Assembly (NCBI RefSeq): GCF_014522265.1
Contig: NZ_CP017024.1
Span: forward strand, 1,206,001 to 1,270,000
Source: Pseudomonas oryzihabitans
GTDB taxonomy: Bacteria > Pseudomonadota > Gammaproteobacteria > Pseudomonadales > Pseudomonadaceae
Length of the DNA stretch: 64,000 nt
Direction of reading: 5' to 3'
This document shows positions 45,162 through 55,369 of the stretch, one piece after another. The notes beneath the pieces are model-generated. The model did not search any database. It was not told where the DNA came from and was given only the letters and a program-made list of their open reading frames with translations. Each line of letters begins with the position of its first letter. The stretch's first letter is position 1. Position numbers and translations under genes: made by a program.

Positions 45162-46895
45162 TTGCCCACTGCCAACGCCGCCGCAATCGACCTGCCGCTG
45201 CCCGTGGAGCGCGAACTCAGCCCCCGGGCGCTGCTCACCGGGGCGTTGCTGGGCATCCTGCTGACCCCGGCCAATGTCTATGCCGGCCTCAAGATCGGCT
45301 GGTCGTTCAACATGTCGATCATCGCCCTGCTGGTGAGCTACGGCCTCTGGCATCGCCTGGGTCGCCGCCTGCAGCAACCGGGCTGGACGCTGCACGAGAG
45401 CAACATCAACCAGACCGTGGCCTCGGCGGCGGCCAGCATCGTCTCCGGCGGTCTGGTCGCGCCCATCCCGGCCTACACCCTGCTGACCGGCCAGCAATTG
45501 CCAACCCTGCCGCTGATGGGCTGGGTGTTCGCGGTGAGCTTTCTCGGCATCTGGGTGGCCTGGTATCTGCGGCCCCTGCTGCTGGCCGATGCCAGCCTGA
45601 AATTCCCCGAGGGCCTGGCCACCCTGGAAGCGCTGCGCCAGGTCTATGCCAGCGGTGCCGAAGCCCTGAGCCGCCTGCGGGTGCTGCTGGGCGCCCTGGC
45701 GCTGTCGGCGGCGGTCAAGCTGGTGGACAGCTTCGCCTGGACGCTGCCACGGGTCGCGCCCTCGCCGGCCCTGGAACGCCTGACCTTCAGCTTCGATCCC
45801 TCGCTGCTGCTGCTCGGCTTCGGCGGCATCATCGGCCTGAGGGTCGGACTGTCGCTGCTGCTCGGCACCCTGCTGGCCTGGGGCGCGGTGGCGCCCTGGC
45901 TGCTGGCCAGCGGTATCGCCGCCTTGCCGGCCGGCGCCAGCGGTCCGCAATACGCCTTTCTGGTGCAATGGCTGCTCTGGCCCGGGGTAAGCCTGATGGT
46001 CAGCGCCACCCTGGCTGCGCTGGCCGTGCGGCTGATCACCCTGCCCCGCGCCGAACGCCGTCGCCAGGGCTGGCGGCGGCCCCGCGCCTGGCCGCTGGCG
46101 CTGCTGCTGGTGGCGGCTCTGCTGGTGGTGGTGCTCCAGGTGCGGCTGTTCGGCATCGATCCCTGGCTGGCGCTGCTGGCCCTGCCCCTGGCGCTGTTTC
46201 TCGCCGCCATGGCCGCGCGGGTGGTCGGCGCCACCGGCATCCCGCCCATCGGCGCCATCGGCCAGCTGTCGCAGCTGACCTTCGGCCTGGCGGCTCCCGG
46301 GCAGGTCAACATCAACCTGATGGGTGCCAACACCGCCGGCGGCGCGGCGGGCCAGAGCACCGACCTGATGAACGACTTCAAGGTCGGCCAGGCCATCGGC
46401 GCGACCCCGGCCAAGCAGGTAGTCGCCCAGTGCCTGGGCATCGCCCTGGGGGCGGTGACCGGGGTGCTTACCTACCGCCTGCTGATTCCCGATCCCCAGG
46501 CACTGCTGCTCAGCGCCGCCTGGCCGGCACCGGCGGTGGCCCAGTGGAAGGCGGTGGCGGAGACCCTGACCCAGGGCCTGGGTGCCCTCGATGGCGCCAT
46601 GCGCCTGGGTATCGTCCTGGGCGCCCTGGTCGGCTTGCTGCTGGGCCTGGCCGAAGCCCTGCTGCCCGACCGCCGCGCGCACTGGCTGCCCAGCTCGGCG
46701 GCCCTGGGGCTGGCCTTCATCCTGCCGGCCTCGGTGGCGCTGATGATGACCCTGGGCGCCCTGCTCACCGCCCTGGTGCGCTGGCGGGCGCCGGGCCTGG
46801 CCGAGCGCTTCGCCCTGGCCGCCGCGGCCGGCCTCATCGCCGGGGAAAGTCTGGCCGGAGTCGGGGCGGCGTTCTGGCAAATGCTTGCCACCTGA
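45162..46895 (+). CDS. OPT-family oligopeptide transporter
   Basis: A 577-residue protein with about 14 membrane helices. The OPT motif is at the start, RALLTGALLGILLTPANVYAGLKIGWSFNMSI, and again after, NQTVASAAASIVSGGLVAPIPA; a second conserved stretch is INLMGANTAGGAAGQSTDLMNDFKVG. Likely imports oligopeptides or metal chelates. It starts at TTG 45162 with a strong GAGGAGG site and no in-frame ATG nearby. Confidence 0.9.
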   Translation: MPTANAAAIDLPLPVERELSPRALLTGALLGILLTPANVYAGLKIGWSFNMSIIALLVSYGLWHRLGRRLQQPGWTLHESNINQTVASAAASIVSGGLVAPIPAYTLLTGQQLPTLPLMGWVFAVSFLGIWVAWYLRPLLLADASLKFPEGLATLEALRQVYASGAEALSRLRVLLGALALSAAVKLVDSFAWTLPRVAPSPALERLTFSFDPSLLLLGFGGIIGLRVGLSLLLGTLLAWGAVAPWLLASGIAALPAGASGPQYAFLVQWLLWPGVSLMVSATLAALAVRLITLPRAERRRQGWRRPRAWPLALLLVAALLVVVLQVRLFGIDPWLALLALPLALFLAAMAARVVGATGIPPIGAIGQLSQLTFGLAAPGQVNINLMGANTAGGAAGQSTDLMNDFKVGQAIGATPAKQVVAQCLGIALGAVTGVLTYRLLIPDPQALLLSAAWPAPAVAQWKAVAETLTQGLGALDGAMRLGIVLGALVGLLLGLAEALLPDRRAHWLPSSAALGLAFILPASVALMMTLGALLTALVRWRAPGLAERFALAAAAGLIAGESLAGVGAAFWQMLAT

Positions 46896-47115
46896 ACTGC
46901 GACAACGTGTCAACTGGACAATAATTTCCAGACGTAATGTCGCGAACCTTTCAATAACCTTTCAAACCCATGAAATTCGGGGGTTCCGGTCCGATTCAGC
47001 TTGCCAGCGCGCTTTTGCAACACATAAGGTTACAAATAGCGCGACCCACCCGCGAGAGGTCTGGGCGCCCTGCGCGAGCTGTCTCCTATAACAAACTCAA
47101 TCCGAGCTAGCAGTC

Positions 47116-48396
47116 ATGGCCACCACCTCGAAAGCCAAATCCGTCTTCCGCGTCGTCAGCGGAAACTTCCTCGAAATGTACGACTTCATGGTCTATGGCT
47201 TCTATGCCACGGCCATCGCCAAGACGTTCTTCCCCGGCGACAACGAACTCGCCTCCCTGATGCTGTCGCTGGCCACCTTCGGCGCCGGCTTCCTGATGCG
47301 CCCCCTGGGGGCCATCTTCCTCGGCGCCTACATCGACCGCCACGGGCGTCGCCACGGCCTGATCGTCACCCTGGCGCTGATGGCCCTGGGTACCCTGCTG
47401 ATCGCCGTGGTGCCGGGCTACGCCACCCTGGGCGTCGCCGCGCCGCTGCTGGTACTGCTCGGCCGCCTGCTGCAAGGCTTTTCCGCCGGCGTCGAACTGG
47501 GCGGCGTGTCCGTCTACCTGTCGGAGATCGCCACCCCCGGTCGCAAGGGCTTCTTCGTTTCCTGGCAGTCCGCCAGTCAGCAGGTCGCGGTGGTCTTCGC
47601 CGGCGTGCTGGGCGCTCTGCTGAACCATTGGCTGTCGCCCGCCGAGATGGGTGAATGGGGCTGGCGCATTCCCTTCCTGATCGGCTGCCTGATCGTGCCC
47701 TTCCTGTTCATCATCCGTCGTTCCCTGGAAGAAAGCCCCGAGTTCGAGGCACGCAAGCATCGGCCGACCTTCGGCGAGACCATGACCTCCATCGGCCAGA
47801 ACTTCGGCGTGGTGCTGGCGGGTGTGGCCATGGTCTCCATGACCACCGCCTCCTTCTACCTGATCACCGCCTACACCCCGACCTTCGGCCGTCACGAGCT
47901 GCACCTGACCGATCTGGACAGCCTGATCGTCACCGCCTGCGTGGGCATCTCCAACTTCATCTGGCTGCCGGTGATGGGCGCCCTGAGCGATCGCGTCGGC
48001 CGCCGTCCGCTGCTGATCTTCGCCACCGTGCTGGCCATCCTCACCGCCTACCCGGCGATGATCTGGCTGACCCACGCCCCGGGCTTCTCGCGCCTGCTGA
48101 TGGTCGAGCTGTGGCTGTCCTTCCTCTATGGCACCTACAACGGTGGCATGGTGGTGGCCCTGACCGAGGTGATGCCGGCCCATGTGCGCACCACCGGCTT
48201 CTCCCTGGCCTACAGCCTGGCCACCGCGACCTTCGGCGGTTTCACCCCGATGGTCTGCACCTGGCTGATCCAGGAGACTGGCAACAAGGCCGCCCCCGGC
48301 ATGTGGCTGACCCTGGCCGCCGTGCTCGGCCTGGTCGCGACCCTGACCCTGTTCAAGGGCAACGCCCAGCCGCGCTTCAAGACCGTAACCGCCTGA
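47116..48396 (+). CDS. MFS transporter of the citrate/tricarballylate (MHS) type
   Basis: A 426-residue, 12-helix proton symporter strongly resembling CitA/Tcu[56 protein letters not shown], and [34 protein letters not shown]. The likely substrate is citrate or tricarballylate. The 220-base upstream gap contains CAATAATTT and other AT-rich runs that could hold the promoter. No tricarballylate dehydrogenase (tcuA/B) is adjacent. Confidence 0.88.
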   Translation: MATTSKAKSVFRVVSGNFLEMYDFMVYGFYATAIAKTFFPGDNELASLMLSLATFGAGFLMRPLGAIFLGAYIDRHGRRHGLIVTLALMALGTLLIAVVPGYATLGVAAPLLVLLGRLLQGFSAGVELGGVSVYLSEIATPGRKGFFVSWQSASQQVAVVFAGVLGALLNHWLSPAEMGEWGWRIPFLIGCLIVPFLFIIRRSLEESPEFEARKHRPTFGETMTSIGQNFGVVLAGVAMVSMTTASFYLITAYTPTFGRHELHLTDLDSLIVTACVGISNFIWLPVMGALSDRVGRRPLLIFATVLAILTAYPAMIWLTHAPGFSRLLMVELWLSFLYGTYNGGMVVALTEVMPAHVRTTGFSLAYSLATATFGGFTPMVCTWLIQETGNKAAPGMWLTLAAVLGLVATLTLFKGNAQPRFKTVTA

Positions 48397-48532
48397 CAGG
48401 GCTGTCGCAGAGCGGCAGGCCCTGCCGCTCTCGCGCCCACCCAGGTCGCTCCGCGCATCGAACTGTCATGACCTTTTGCTATGGTCTAGACCAGATGACC
48501 GCATACCGCGGTCGCCGTGCCGGAGCCCGCCG

Positions 48533-49591
48533 ATGCCCACCCTCCCCCGCCTTCTCGCCGGCCTGGCCGGCGGTCTGCTCAGCCTCACCGCTGCCGCCAC
48601 CGAGCTGACCCACTGGCCGGCCGATGCCGCCCGCCAGCTCGACGCCCTGATCGCCGCCAATGCCAATCAGGGCAACTACGCGGTGTTCGACATGGACAAC
48701 ACCAGCTATCGCTACGACCTAGAAGAGGCCCTGCTGCCCTTCCTGGAGATGAAGGGCGTGCTGACCCGCGACACCCTGGATCCCTCGCTCAAGCTGATCC
48801 CCTTCAAGGACGTCGGTGGCCACAAGGAGAGCCTCAACAGCTACTACTACCGGCTGTGCGAGGTCGACGACCTAGTCTGCTACCCCTGGGTCGCCCAGGT
48901 GTTCTCCGGCTTCACCCTGCAGCAGCTCAAGGGCTACGTCGACGAACTGATGGCCTACGGCAAGCCGATCCCCGCCACCTACTACGGCAAGGACGACAAG
49001 GTGGAGACGGTGGAGATCAACCCGCCCAAGCCCTTCACCGGCCAGCAGGAGCTCTATCGCAAGCTGATGGAGAACGGCATCGAGGTCTATGTGATCAGCG
49101 CCGCCCACGAGGAGCTGGTGCGCATGGTGGCCGCCGACCCGCGCTATGGCTATGGCGTGAAACCGGAAAACGTCATCGGCGTCACCACCCTGCTCAAGGA
49201 CCCGGCCACCGGTGCCCTGACCACCGCCCGCAAGCAGATCGCCGAAGGCAAGTACGATCCCCAGGCCAACCTGAAGCTGCAGGTCACGCCGTATCTCTGG
49301 ACCCCGGCCACCTGGTTCGCCGGCAAATACGCGGCCATCCTCACCTACATAGATCCCTGGAAGAAACCCATCCTGGTCGGCGGCGACACCCCGGTCAGCG
49401 ACGGCCCCATGCTGTTCCAGGGCGTGGACGCCGCCAAGAACGGCATCCATCTGTGGATCGACCGCAAGTCCAAGTACCGCACCCAGATCGAGGCGATGAT
49501 GAAGAGCAACGCCGAGGGCCAGGCCAAGGCCGGCGTGGCGGTGAACGCGGACCAGCACTGGGTGATCGTCAAACCCGAAGACATCCAGTAG
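48533..49591 (+). CDS. pchP: Phosphorylcholine phosphatase-like HAD hydrolase
   Basis: A 352-residue exported protein: signal peptide ([19 protein letters not shown]), then a HAD phosphatase with the nucleophile motif [12 protein letters not shown], and later motif [15 protein letters not shown]. Size, the FDMDNT motif and the residues [24 protein letters not shown] agree with P. aeruginosa PchP, which cleaves phosphorylcholine from host lecithin. A role on other phosphomonoesters is possible. The ATG at 48533 starts the signal peptide; the palindrome TGGTCTAGACCA (48482-48493) lies upstream. Confidence 0.82.
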   Translation: MPTLPRLLAGLAGGLLSLTAAATELTHWPADAARQLDALIAANANQGNYAVFDMDNTSYRYDLEEALLPFLEMKGVLTRDTLDPSLKLIPFKDVGGHKESLNSYYYRLCEVDDLVCYPWVAQVFSGFTLQQLKGYVDELMAYGKPIPATYYGKDDKVETVEINPPKPFTGQQELYRKLMENGIEVYVISAAHEELVRMVAADPRYGYGVKPENVIGVTTLLKDPATGALTTARKQIAEGKYDPQANLKLQVTPYLWTPATWFAGKYAAILTYIDPWKKPILVGGDTPVSDGPMLFQGVDAAKNGIHLWIDRKSKYRTQIEAMMKSNAEGQAKAGVAVNADQHWVIVKPEDIQ

Positions 49592-49650
49592 GCCGGCGGC
49601 GATCGGGCGGGCTAGACTGGAGACTCCTTCTGCCCGCCCTGGAGCCCGCC

Positions 49651-50181
49651 ATGGAACACCTGGTCCTGACCGTCATCGCCCCCGATCGCCCCGGTCTGGT
49701 GGAAGCCCTGGCCGACTGCGTGGCCGCCCAGGGCGGCAACTGGCTGGAGAGCCGCATGGCCCACCTGGCCGGCCAGTTCGCCGGCATCCTCTCGGTGGAA
49801 GTGGAGCCGGAATTGCGCAACGGCCTGGTGGAGACGTTGCAGCAGCTGGCCATTCCCGGCCTGCGCATCCTGGTCGGCGAACCCGGCCAGCCGGCTGCGG
49901 TGGGTGCGCCGCTGGTGCAGCTCGACCTGCTGGGCAACGACCGCGTCGGCATCGTCCGCGACATCACCCGAGCGCTGCATCAGGTGGGCGTCAACGTCGA
50001 GCGCCTGTCCACCGAGACCCGCCCGGCACCCATGAGCAGCGAGGCGCTGTTCCACGCCACCGCCCTGCTGGCGCTTCCGGCAGACCTCGAACTCGAAGCC
50101 CTGCAAGCCCACCTGGAAACCCTCACCGACGACCTGATGGTGGAGCTCAAGCTCTATCGGCACGGGCATGACCAACACTAA
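49651..50181 (+). CDS. GcvR-like ACT-domain protein
   Basis: A 176-residue protein with two ACT domains: the first HLVLTVIAPDRPGLVEALADCVAAQGGNWLESRMA, the second APLVQLDLLGNDRVGIVRDITRALHQVGVNVERLSTET. This is the glycine cleavage repressor (GcvR) pattern, which in E. coli binds GcvA and senses glycine. No gcvA lies next to it. GCTAGACT at 49611-49618 may be the promoter -10. Confidence 0.88.
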   Translation: MEHLVLTVIAPDRPGLVEALADCVAAQGGNWLESRMAHLAGQFAGILSVEVEPELRNGLVETLQQLAIPGLRILVGEPGQPAAVGAPLVQLDLLGNDRVGIVRDITRALHQVGVNVERLSTETRPAPMSSEALFHATALLALPADLELEALQAHLETLTDDLMVELKLYRHGHDQH

Positions 50182-50198
50182 GTAGGCTTCAGAGCGAC

Positions 50199-50250
50199 GA
50201 TCTATAAAAGCCTATAAAGATCTATAATCGACTTTAATCGCCTTTAAACA
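50199..50250. promoter_or_regulatory. AT-rich direct repeats before the orphan ATPase
   Basis: GATCTATAA occurs twice 18 bases apart, with TATAAA and CTTTAAT/CTTTAAA variants next to it: an AT-rich island of about 50 bases in a GC-rich genome. It may be a promoter/operator region or iteron-like binding sites, and looks imported with the ATPase gene. Confidence 0.5.
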
Positions 50251-50261
50251 GGGAATTGTCG

Positions 50262-51419
50262 ATGCCTGGGCGCTTCTATCACCGCCATGCCATGGCTACC
50301 ACCTATGCCGCCAAGATCATGGCAGACCCGCTGCATCCCGGTCTGTTTTTGGCAGCGCCCCGGCGAACCGGCAAGACCACCTTCATGCGTGAAGACTTGG
50401 CGCCTGCCCTCCAGCTAGCGGGTGCTGAGGTGATCTACGTCGATCTCTGGTCGAATCGACAGACTGATCCGGCCGAGTTAATCAACCAGGCGGTACAGGT
50501 GTCCATCGAGCGCAATCTTGGTCTGATCGCCAAGCTGACCAAGCAAAGTGGTGTGGTGAAACTCAAGGTGGGTGGGGTCGAGATAGATACCGGCAGCATC
50601 GGCAAAGCCAAGGGCATAACCCTGGCCGCTGCGCTAGCCGCGCTGTCGGATAGTCTCGGCAAGCCGATAGCGCTCATTATCGACGAAGCTCAGCATGCCG
50701 TGACCACCACGGCTGGCAGCAATACGCTCTTCGCCCTCAAGGCGGCTCGCGACGAATTGAACGGCTCACACCATCATGGTTTGAGACTTATCTGCACCGG
50801 TTCCAGCCGGGACAAGCTGGCGATGCTCAGAAACAGCCGCGATCAAGCCTTCTTCAATGCGCCGCTGGTAAACTTTCCCCATCTCGACAGAGGCTATGTG
50901 GACTGGTTCTGCGGGCAGTCCAGGCTCGATTTCGCCCTCGATCCAGAAGTGGTCTGGAGCAAATTCGTCGAAGCGGGCTATCGCCCCGAGGCGATGCAAG
51001 CAGCCCGTGAGGTACTCGAATACTCGATGATCGATGATGCTGCAGTGGGCAATGCCGCTTTCGCTGAAGCCGTCGACGAGCATGTGCGAGAGATGTCCGA
51101 GAGCGCACTCGCCGTGATTCGCAGCCTCACACCGATTCAAGCGGCCGTACTGAAGGTGATGGCGGTCCAGGGCAAGGACTATGCGCCCTTCGAGCTGGCC
51201 ACCCTCGGCAAGTATGCAGACATGCTGCGGCTCGCCGGCATGAATGAGGCCCAGGCCCAAGAGGCCGCCTACGCGCAGAATGTACAGCAGGCATTGGCTG
51301 CCTTGCAGGAGAAGGCATTGATCTGGAAAGCTGAGCGCGGCGTCTATGCCATCGAGGAACAAGGACTGCCGGACCTCATGCGTAGCGCCGGCATGCTCCC
51401 GGACGCTTCGGCAAACTAA
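50262..51419 (+). CDS. Orphan AAA ATPase (archaeal-type ATPase)
   Basis: A 385-residue protein with Walker A APRRTGKTTF, Walker B ALIIDEAQH and a sensor-1-like RLICTGSSRDKL. The C-terminal ~90 residues look like a winged helix (QAAVLKVMAVQGKDYAPFELATLG). This is the pattern of the 'archaeal ATPase' family (AAA_ATPase + wHTH), which has unclear roles, some linked to mobile elements or defence. The ATG at 50262 has GGGA upstream; a TTG at 50256 is also possible. Lower GC than its neighbours and AT-rich repeats upstream suggest lateral transfer. It is convergent with the UPF0158 gene. Confidence 0.75.
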   Translation: MPGRFYHRHAMATTYAAKIMADPLHPGLFLAAPRRTGKTTFMREDLAPALQLAGAEVIYVDLWSNRQTDPAELINQAVQVSIERNLGLIAKLTKQSGVVKLKVGGVEIDTGSIGKAKGITLAAALAALSDSLGKPIALIIDEAQHAVTTTAGSNTLFALKAARDELNGSHHHGLRLICTGSSRDKLAMLRNSRDQAFFNAPLVNFPHLDRGYVDWFCGQSRLDFALDPEVVWSKFVEAGYRPEAMQAAREVLEYSMIDDAAVGNAAFAEAVDEHVREMSESALAVIRSLTPIQAAVLKVMAVQGKDYAPFELATLGKYADMLRLAGMNEAQAQEAAYAQNVQQALAALQEKALIWKAERGVYAIEEQGLPDLMRSAGMLPDASAN

Positions 51420-51450
51420 GGTGCTCAGCTGACCATCGGGGTGGCGAGCC

Positions 51451-51938
51451 CTATCGCTCCCGCCCCTTCTCCAGCCGCCGCCGGATGCCCTCGGGACATC
51501 GTCCGGCAGTGGCATCCGCCCATCCGCCGGCAGGGCTTCCAGGCCGGCTTCGCCCAGCAGCACCAGCACTTCCTCCTTGAGACGACTCAGGGCAAAGGCC
51601 TGCCAGGCCTCGCGTACCGAGGGGAAGAGGTCCAGTTCGTAGTCGAAGGTCCGGATCGGCCGCCGGCTCTCCAGCGCGGCCCGCAAGAGGGGCTGGGCGT
51701 GGGGGTGGCGCAACTGGTGCAGAAAGGCTTCGCGCAGTTCCAGGCGATCGTCCTGGGTCAGGCGCGGCAGTGGCAGGTAGCGTTCGGGATCTTCCAGTTC
51801 CTCGCGCTCTTCCAGACTGAGGTCGTCCGGATCGAGCAGGCGCAGGGCGCCGCTGGCAAGGTCGAGGAAGTGGGTGCCTCGCTCCCGGCTGTCGAGGGCG
51901 GCAGCCAGCAGATCGAGGTCGAGGGTGAGGGGGCGCAT
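51451..51938 (-). CDS. UPF0158 family protein, probably frameshifted at its 3' end
   Basis: The N-terminus (MRPLTLDLDLLAAALDSRER, FLDLASGALRLLD, PLPRLTQDDRLELREAFLHQL, FDYELDLFPSVREAWQAFALSRLKEEVLVLL) matches UPF0158, unknown function, ~160 residues. In the literal frame the protein fails to stop and runs to 50766, antisense through the ATPase gene. One missing G in the GGG run (51519-51521) would instead give a stop at 51451-51453 and a 163-residue protein that leaves 31 bases before the ATPase stop. I give these corrected coordinates. Confidence 0.7.
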
Positions 51939-52016
51939 GGCAGGACTCCGGCACAGGCGAACAGGAGCGGAGCTCTATCTCCGCTCCTGTTGCGACCCTG
52001 GCACCGGAGCTCGCGT

Positions 52017-53417
52017 TCAGCCCTTCCGCTGATAGGGAAAGAAGCGCCGCTCGCGCAGGTCGTGCTCGATCTGCTCCAGGCTCTTGCCCTTGGTCTCCGG
52101 CACCAGTCGCCAGATGAACAGCAGTGCCACCAGGGAAATCCCGGCATAGAGCCAGAAGGTGTGAGCGGCGCCCAGCTTGGTCACCAGACTCAGGGTGGTG
52201 AGGGTCACCAGCAGGTCGAAGCCCCAGTGGCTGAAGGCACCGACGCTGGCGCCCTTGCCGCGCACGAACAGCGGATAGACCTCGGCGTTGATCAGCCAGA
52301 TGCAGACGCCGAAGCCGCCGCAGTTGAGCATCAGGTAGGCGGCCAGGCAGGCTACCACCGTCCAGCGCTCGACATCGGTCTGGGGACCGGCGCCCTGGAA
52401 CAGGTAGCCCATGATCGCCAGGGCGACGATGGAGCCGGGAATCAGCGTCAGCAGATAGCGGCGGCGACCGATGCGATCCACCAGGAAGCTGCCGACCACG
52501 GTCATGATCACCACCAGGATGGTGCTGCAGCCGGTGGCCAGCACCGCGGTCTGATCGGAGAAGCCGGCCTGGGTAAGGATGGTCGGCGCATAGTAGATCA
52601 GCGCGTTGTTGCCGGTGATCTGCGAGAACATGGCGATGCCGGCGCCCACCAGCAGGGCCGGTCGGACCCAGGGCGAGAACAGGTCACTCCAGTTGCCTTC
52701 CGGCGCGTTACTCACAGTTTTGATCTCGGCCAGTTCGGCCTCGGCCGCGGCCTGGCCGCCGCGGACCCGCTCCAGCACCGCCAGGGCGTCAGCCTCGCGG
52801 CCCTTGACCAGCAGCCAGCGCGGGCTTTCCGGCAGCACCGTCATGCCGGCCAGCAGGATCAGCGCCGGCACCAGGCCGAGGCCGAACATCCAGCGCCAGT
52901 GCTCGTCCAGGGCGAAGCCGGTGAAGTAGGCCACTGTGATGCCGAACACCACCATGAACTGGAACAGCACCACCAGCTTGCCGCGGTGCTCCGGCGGCGC
53001 CACCTCGGCGATATAGACCGGGATGATCTGGGTGGAGCTGCCGGCCGACAGGCCGAGCAGGAAACGCGACAGGATCAGCAGGGTGACGTTGGGCGACAGT
53101 GCCGAAAGCACCGAGCCCAGGGCGAACACCAGGGCCACGCCGATGATGGTCTTGCGCCGGCCGAGGCGGTCGGAGATCGGGCCGGTACCGAGGCAGCCGA
53201 ACAGAGCACCAAAGATGATGGCGCCGGTCACCAGCTGCTTGACGGTGTCGTCCATGGCGAATTCGCGGCCGAGGCCGAGCAGGGCGACGCCGATGATGCC
53301 GGTGTCGTAGCCGAACAGCAGGCCACCGAGGGCGGCGATCACGGCGATGAGCACGACCAGCCCCTTGCGCGGGGTGGCCGCCACGGGTGCGGCGAGCGAG
53401 GGTGAAGAAGCGAGCAT
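52017..53417 (-). CDS. Sugar porter-family MFS transporter
   Basis: A 466-residue, 12-helix proton-sugar symporter of the XylE/GalP/AraE class. Motifs: GGLLFGYDTGIIGVAL (TM1), RLGRRK (loop 2-3), PESPRWL after TM6, DRIGRRR (loop 8-9), and PETKG at the end. The substrate is probably a hexose or pentose; location away from the xyl locus leaves this open. The ATG at 53417 begins right before TM1. Confidence 0.93.
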   Translation of the reverse strand: MLASSPSLAAPVAATPRKGLVVLIAVIAALGGLLFGYDTGIIGVALLGLGREFAMDDTVKQLVTGAIIFGALFGCLGTGPISDRLGRRKTIIGVALVFALGSVLSALSPNVTLLILSRFLLGLSAGSSTQIIPVYIAEVAPPEHRGKLVVLFQFMVVFGITVAYFTGFALDEHWRWMFGLGLVPALILLAGMTVLPESPRWLLVKGREADALAVLERVRGGQAAAEAELAEIKTVSNAPEGNWSDLFSPWVRPALLVGAGIAMFSQITGNNALIYYAPTILTQAGFSDQTAVLATGCSTILVVIMTVVGSFLVDRIGRRRYLLTLIPGSIVALAIMGYLFQGAGPQTDVERWTVVACLAAYLMLNCGGFGVCIWLINAEVYPLFVRGKGASVGAFSHWGFDLLVTLTTLSLVTKLGAAHTFWLYAGISLVALLFIWRLVPETKGKSLEQIEHDLRERRFFPYQRKG

Positions 53418-53619
53418 GGGGGAAATCCTTTCTTGTTTTGCCAGGGCAAGGATCGCGGTGGCAACCCGATCCACCCGCGCAGGCGGGCCGTGGGGGAGCA
53501 TGGCCCAGAGAAAAGCGTGATGCGGCAGGCAGAGAAACGTTAGGTGAATCGTTTCACCTAATGCTGCCAGTTGTAACAGGACTTGTGAAAAGCATCACGA
53601 AAGACGCATTGGCAGTGGC

Positions 53620-54603
53620 CTAGCTGCCAATGGTCAGTTCCTGGAAGCGCTGCTCGGGCAGCGCGGCGGCACCCTGGCCGGGACGCAGCGCCTGGTCGCC
53701 CAGGCGCTCGACCAGAAAGTCGATGAACACCTTGAGCTTGGGTGGCAGGTGGCGCGTCGCCGGATAGAGCAGCCAGGCGCCGCCGTGGTAATGCGGCAGA
53801 AAGGACCACTCCGGCAGCACCTGGACGATCTCGCCGCGGGCCAGGGCCGCCTGGGCGGTGAACAGTGGCAGGCTGCCGATGCCGATGTGGTTGAGCACCG
53901 CGTCCAGCCGCACCCCGGTGTGGTTGGCGGCATAGCGCCCGCGCACGTTGACGTGGACCACCTTGGCGCCCTGGCGGAATTTCCAGCGCGAATCGGCCGG
54001 CTCTTCCGCCAGGTAGATGCAGCTGTGCCCGGCCAGATCGCGGGGATGGGCGGGCTGACCGTGCGCGGCCAGGTACTGCGGCGTGGCGCAGAGCAGGTGC
54101 TCGATGGTCAGCAACTGGCGGCCCACCAGTCCGGGCGGTGGCCGATCGGTGATGCGGATGGCCAGGTCGACGTTCTCGTCGATCAGATCGACATAGCGGT
54201 CCTCCAGCAGCAACTGCACGTCCACCGCCGGGTAGCGCCGCAGGAAATCGGCCATGTGCGGATGGATCACCGTGCTGCCTACCGCCTTGGGCACCGACAG
54301 CCGGACGATGCCGGCCGGCGCCTGGTTGAACTGGCCACTGACCTCCAGCACCGCCCGCGCGGCGCCGACCATGTCGCTGCAGCGCCGAAAGACCTCCTCC
54401 CCCGCCTCCGACAACCGCAGCTTGCGCGTACTGCGATTGAGCAAGCGTGTGCCCAGGGCCTTCTCCAGGCGTGCCACGCTGCGACTGGTGGAAGACGGGG
54501 TCAGACCGAGCTGACGGGCCGCCGCAGAGAAGCTGCCGCTCTCCACCACCCGCACGAAAATGGCCATCTCGCTGAGCAGCGGCAGGGGAAGATTTATGCT
54601 CAC
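53620..54603 (-). CDS. LysR-family transcriptional regulator
   Basis: A 327-residue regulator with HTH (EMAIFVRVVESGSFSAAARQL, SSTSRSVARLEKALGTRLLN) and effector domain. It uses a GTG start at 54603 with AGGA upstream; the next ATG (Met13) would cut the normal N-terminus. Divergent from the AlaX-oxygenase-LysE cassette (92 bases), which it probably controls. Confidence 0.92.
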   Translation of the reverse strand: MSINLPLPLLSEMAIFVRVVESGSFSAAARQLGLTPSSTSRSVARLEKALGTRLLNRSTRKLRLSEAGEEVFRRCSDMVGAARAVLEVSGQFNQAPAGIVRLSVPKAVGSTVIHPHMADFLRRYPAVDVQLLLEDRYVDLIDENVDLAIRITDRPPPGLVGRQLLTIEHLLCATPQYLAAHGQPAHPRDLAGHSCIYLAEEPADSRWKFRQGAKVVHVNVRGRYAANHTGVRLDAVLNHIGIGSLPLFTAQAALARGEIVQVLPEWSFLPHYHGGAWLLYPATRHLPPKLKVFIDFLVERLGDQALRPGQGAAALPEQRFQELTIGS

Positions 54604-54695
54604 AGCGCAAAATTCCTTTGGAGAGAGGGTGGATTATCACCCTTGCGTGCGATCTTTAGAATGAGGATGTTTCTCGTTTTCTAGGTAGTAGACGT

Positions 54696-55334
54696 ATGAC
54701 CGAGCGCCTGTATTTTCTGAGCGACAGCCTGATCGCCGAGGTCGAGGTCCACGCCTGTAGCGCCGCCGAGGACGGTTATATCGTCGAACTGCTGGCCACG
54801 CCCTTCCATCCCCAGGGCGGTGGGCAGCCCAGCGACACCGGCTGGATCGGTACCGCCGAGGTGACCCGGGTGGTCCAGGACGGCGACCGCATCCTGCACC
54901 ACACCACCCGCCCCCTGGCGCCCGGTCGCGTGCTGGCCCGGGTCGACGAAGATCGGCGCCAGCTGCATTCGCGGCTGCATTCGGCCGGGCATCTGCTCGG
55001 CCACATCGGCGAGATCCATGGCTGGATACCGGTCAAGGCCCATCACTGGCCGGGCGAAGGCCGCATCGAATTCGTCCCCGGCGAGGATACCGTAGCCTTG
55101 GACGTTGAATCCTGGCAGGGCTTCTTCGACGCCCTGGTGGAAGAAGACCTGCCGCTGCACGTCGAGGTGCAGGCCGGTGGCCAGCGCCAGGTGCGCTTTG
55201 GCGAGGACGTGGCGCGCTATGCCTGCGGCGGGACCCACGTGCGCTCCCTGCGCGCGGTCGGCGCCCTGAGCGCCCTGGGCGTCAAGGAAAAGAAGGGACG
55301 CCTGCTGGTGAGCTACGACATGGCTGGCGCCTGA
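54696..55334 (+). CDS. AlaX-type alanyl-tRNA editing protein
   Basis: A free-standing editing domain (212 residues) that hydrolyses Ser- or Gly-tRNA(Ala). The zinc ligands are in HSAGH (~residues 95-99) and CGGTH (~176-180), as in the AlaRS editing domain. The start ATPFHPQGGGQPSDTGWIG is conserved. First gene of a co-directed cassette with a 2OG oxygenase and a LysE exporter. Confidence 0.92.
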   Translation: MTERLYFLSDSLIAEVEVHACSAAEDGYIVELLATPFHPQGGGQPSDTGWIGTAEVTRVVQDGDRILHHTTRPLAPGRVLARVDEDRRQLHSRLHSAGHLLGHIGEIHGWIPVKAHHWPGEGRIEFVPGEDTVALDVESWQGFFDALVEEDLPLHVEVQAGGQRQVRFGEDVARYACGGTHVRSLRAVGALSALGVKEKKGRLLVSYDMAGA

Positions 55335-55369
55335 TCAACCGCTCACCTCACCCGCAGAAAGGAAGCGCC

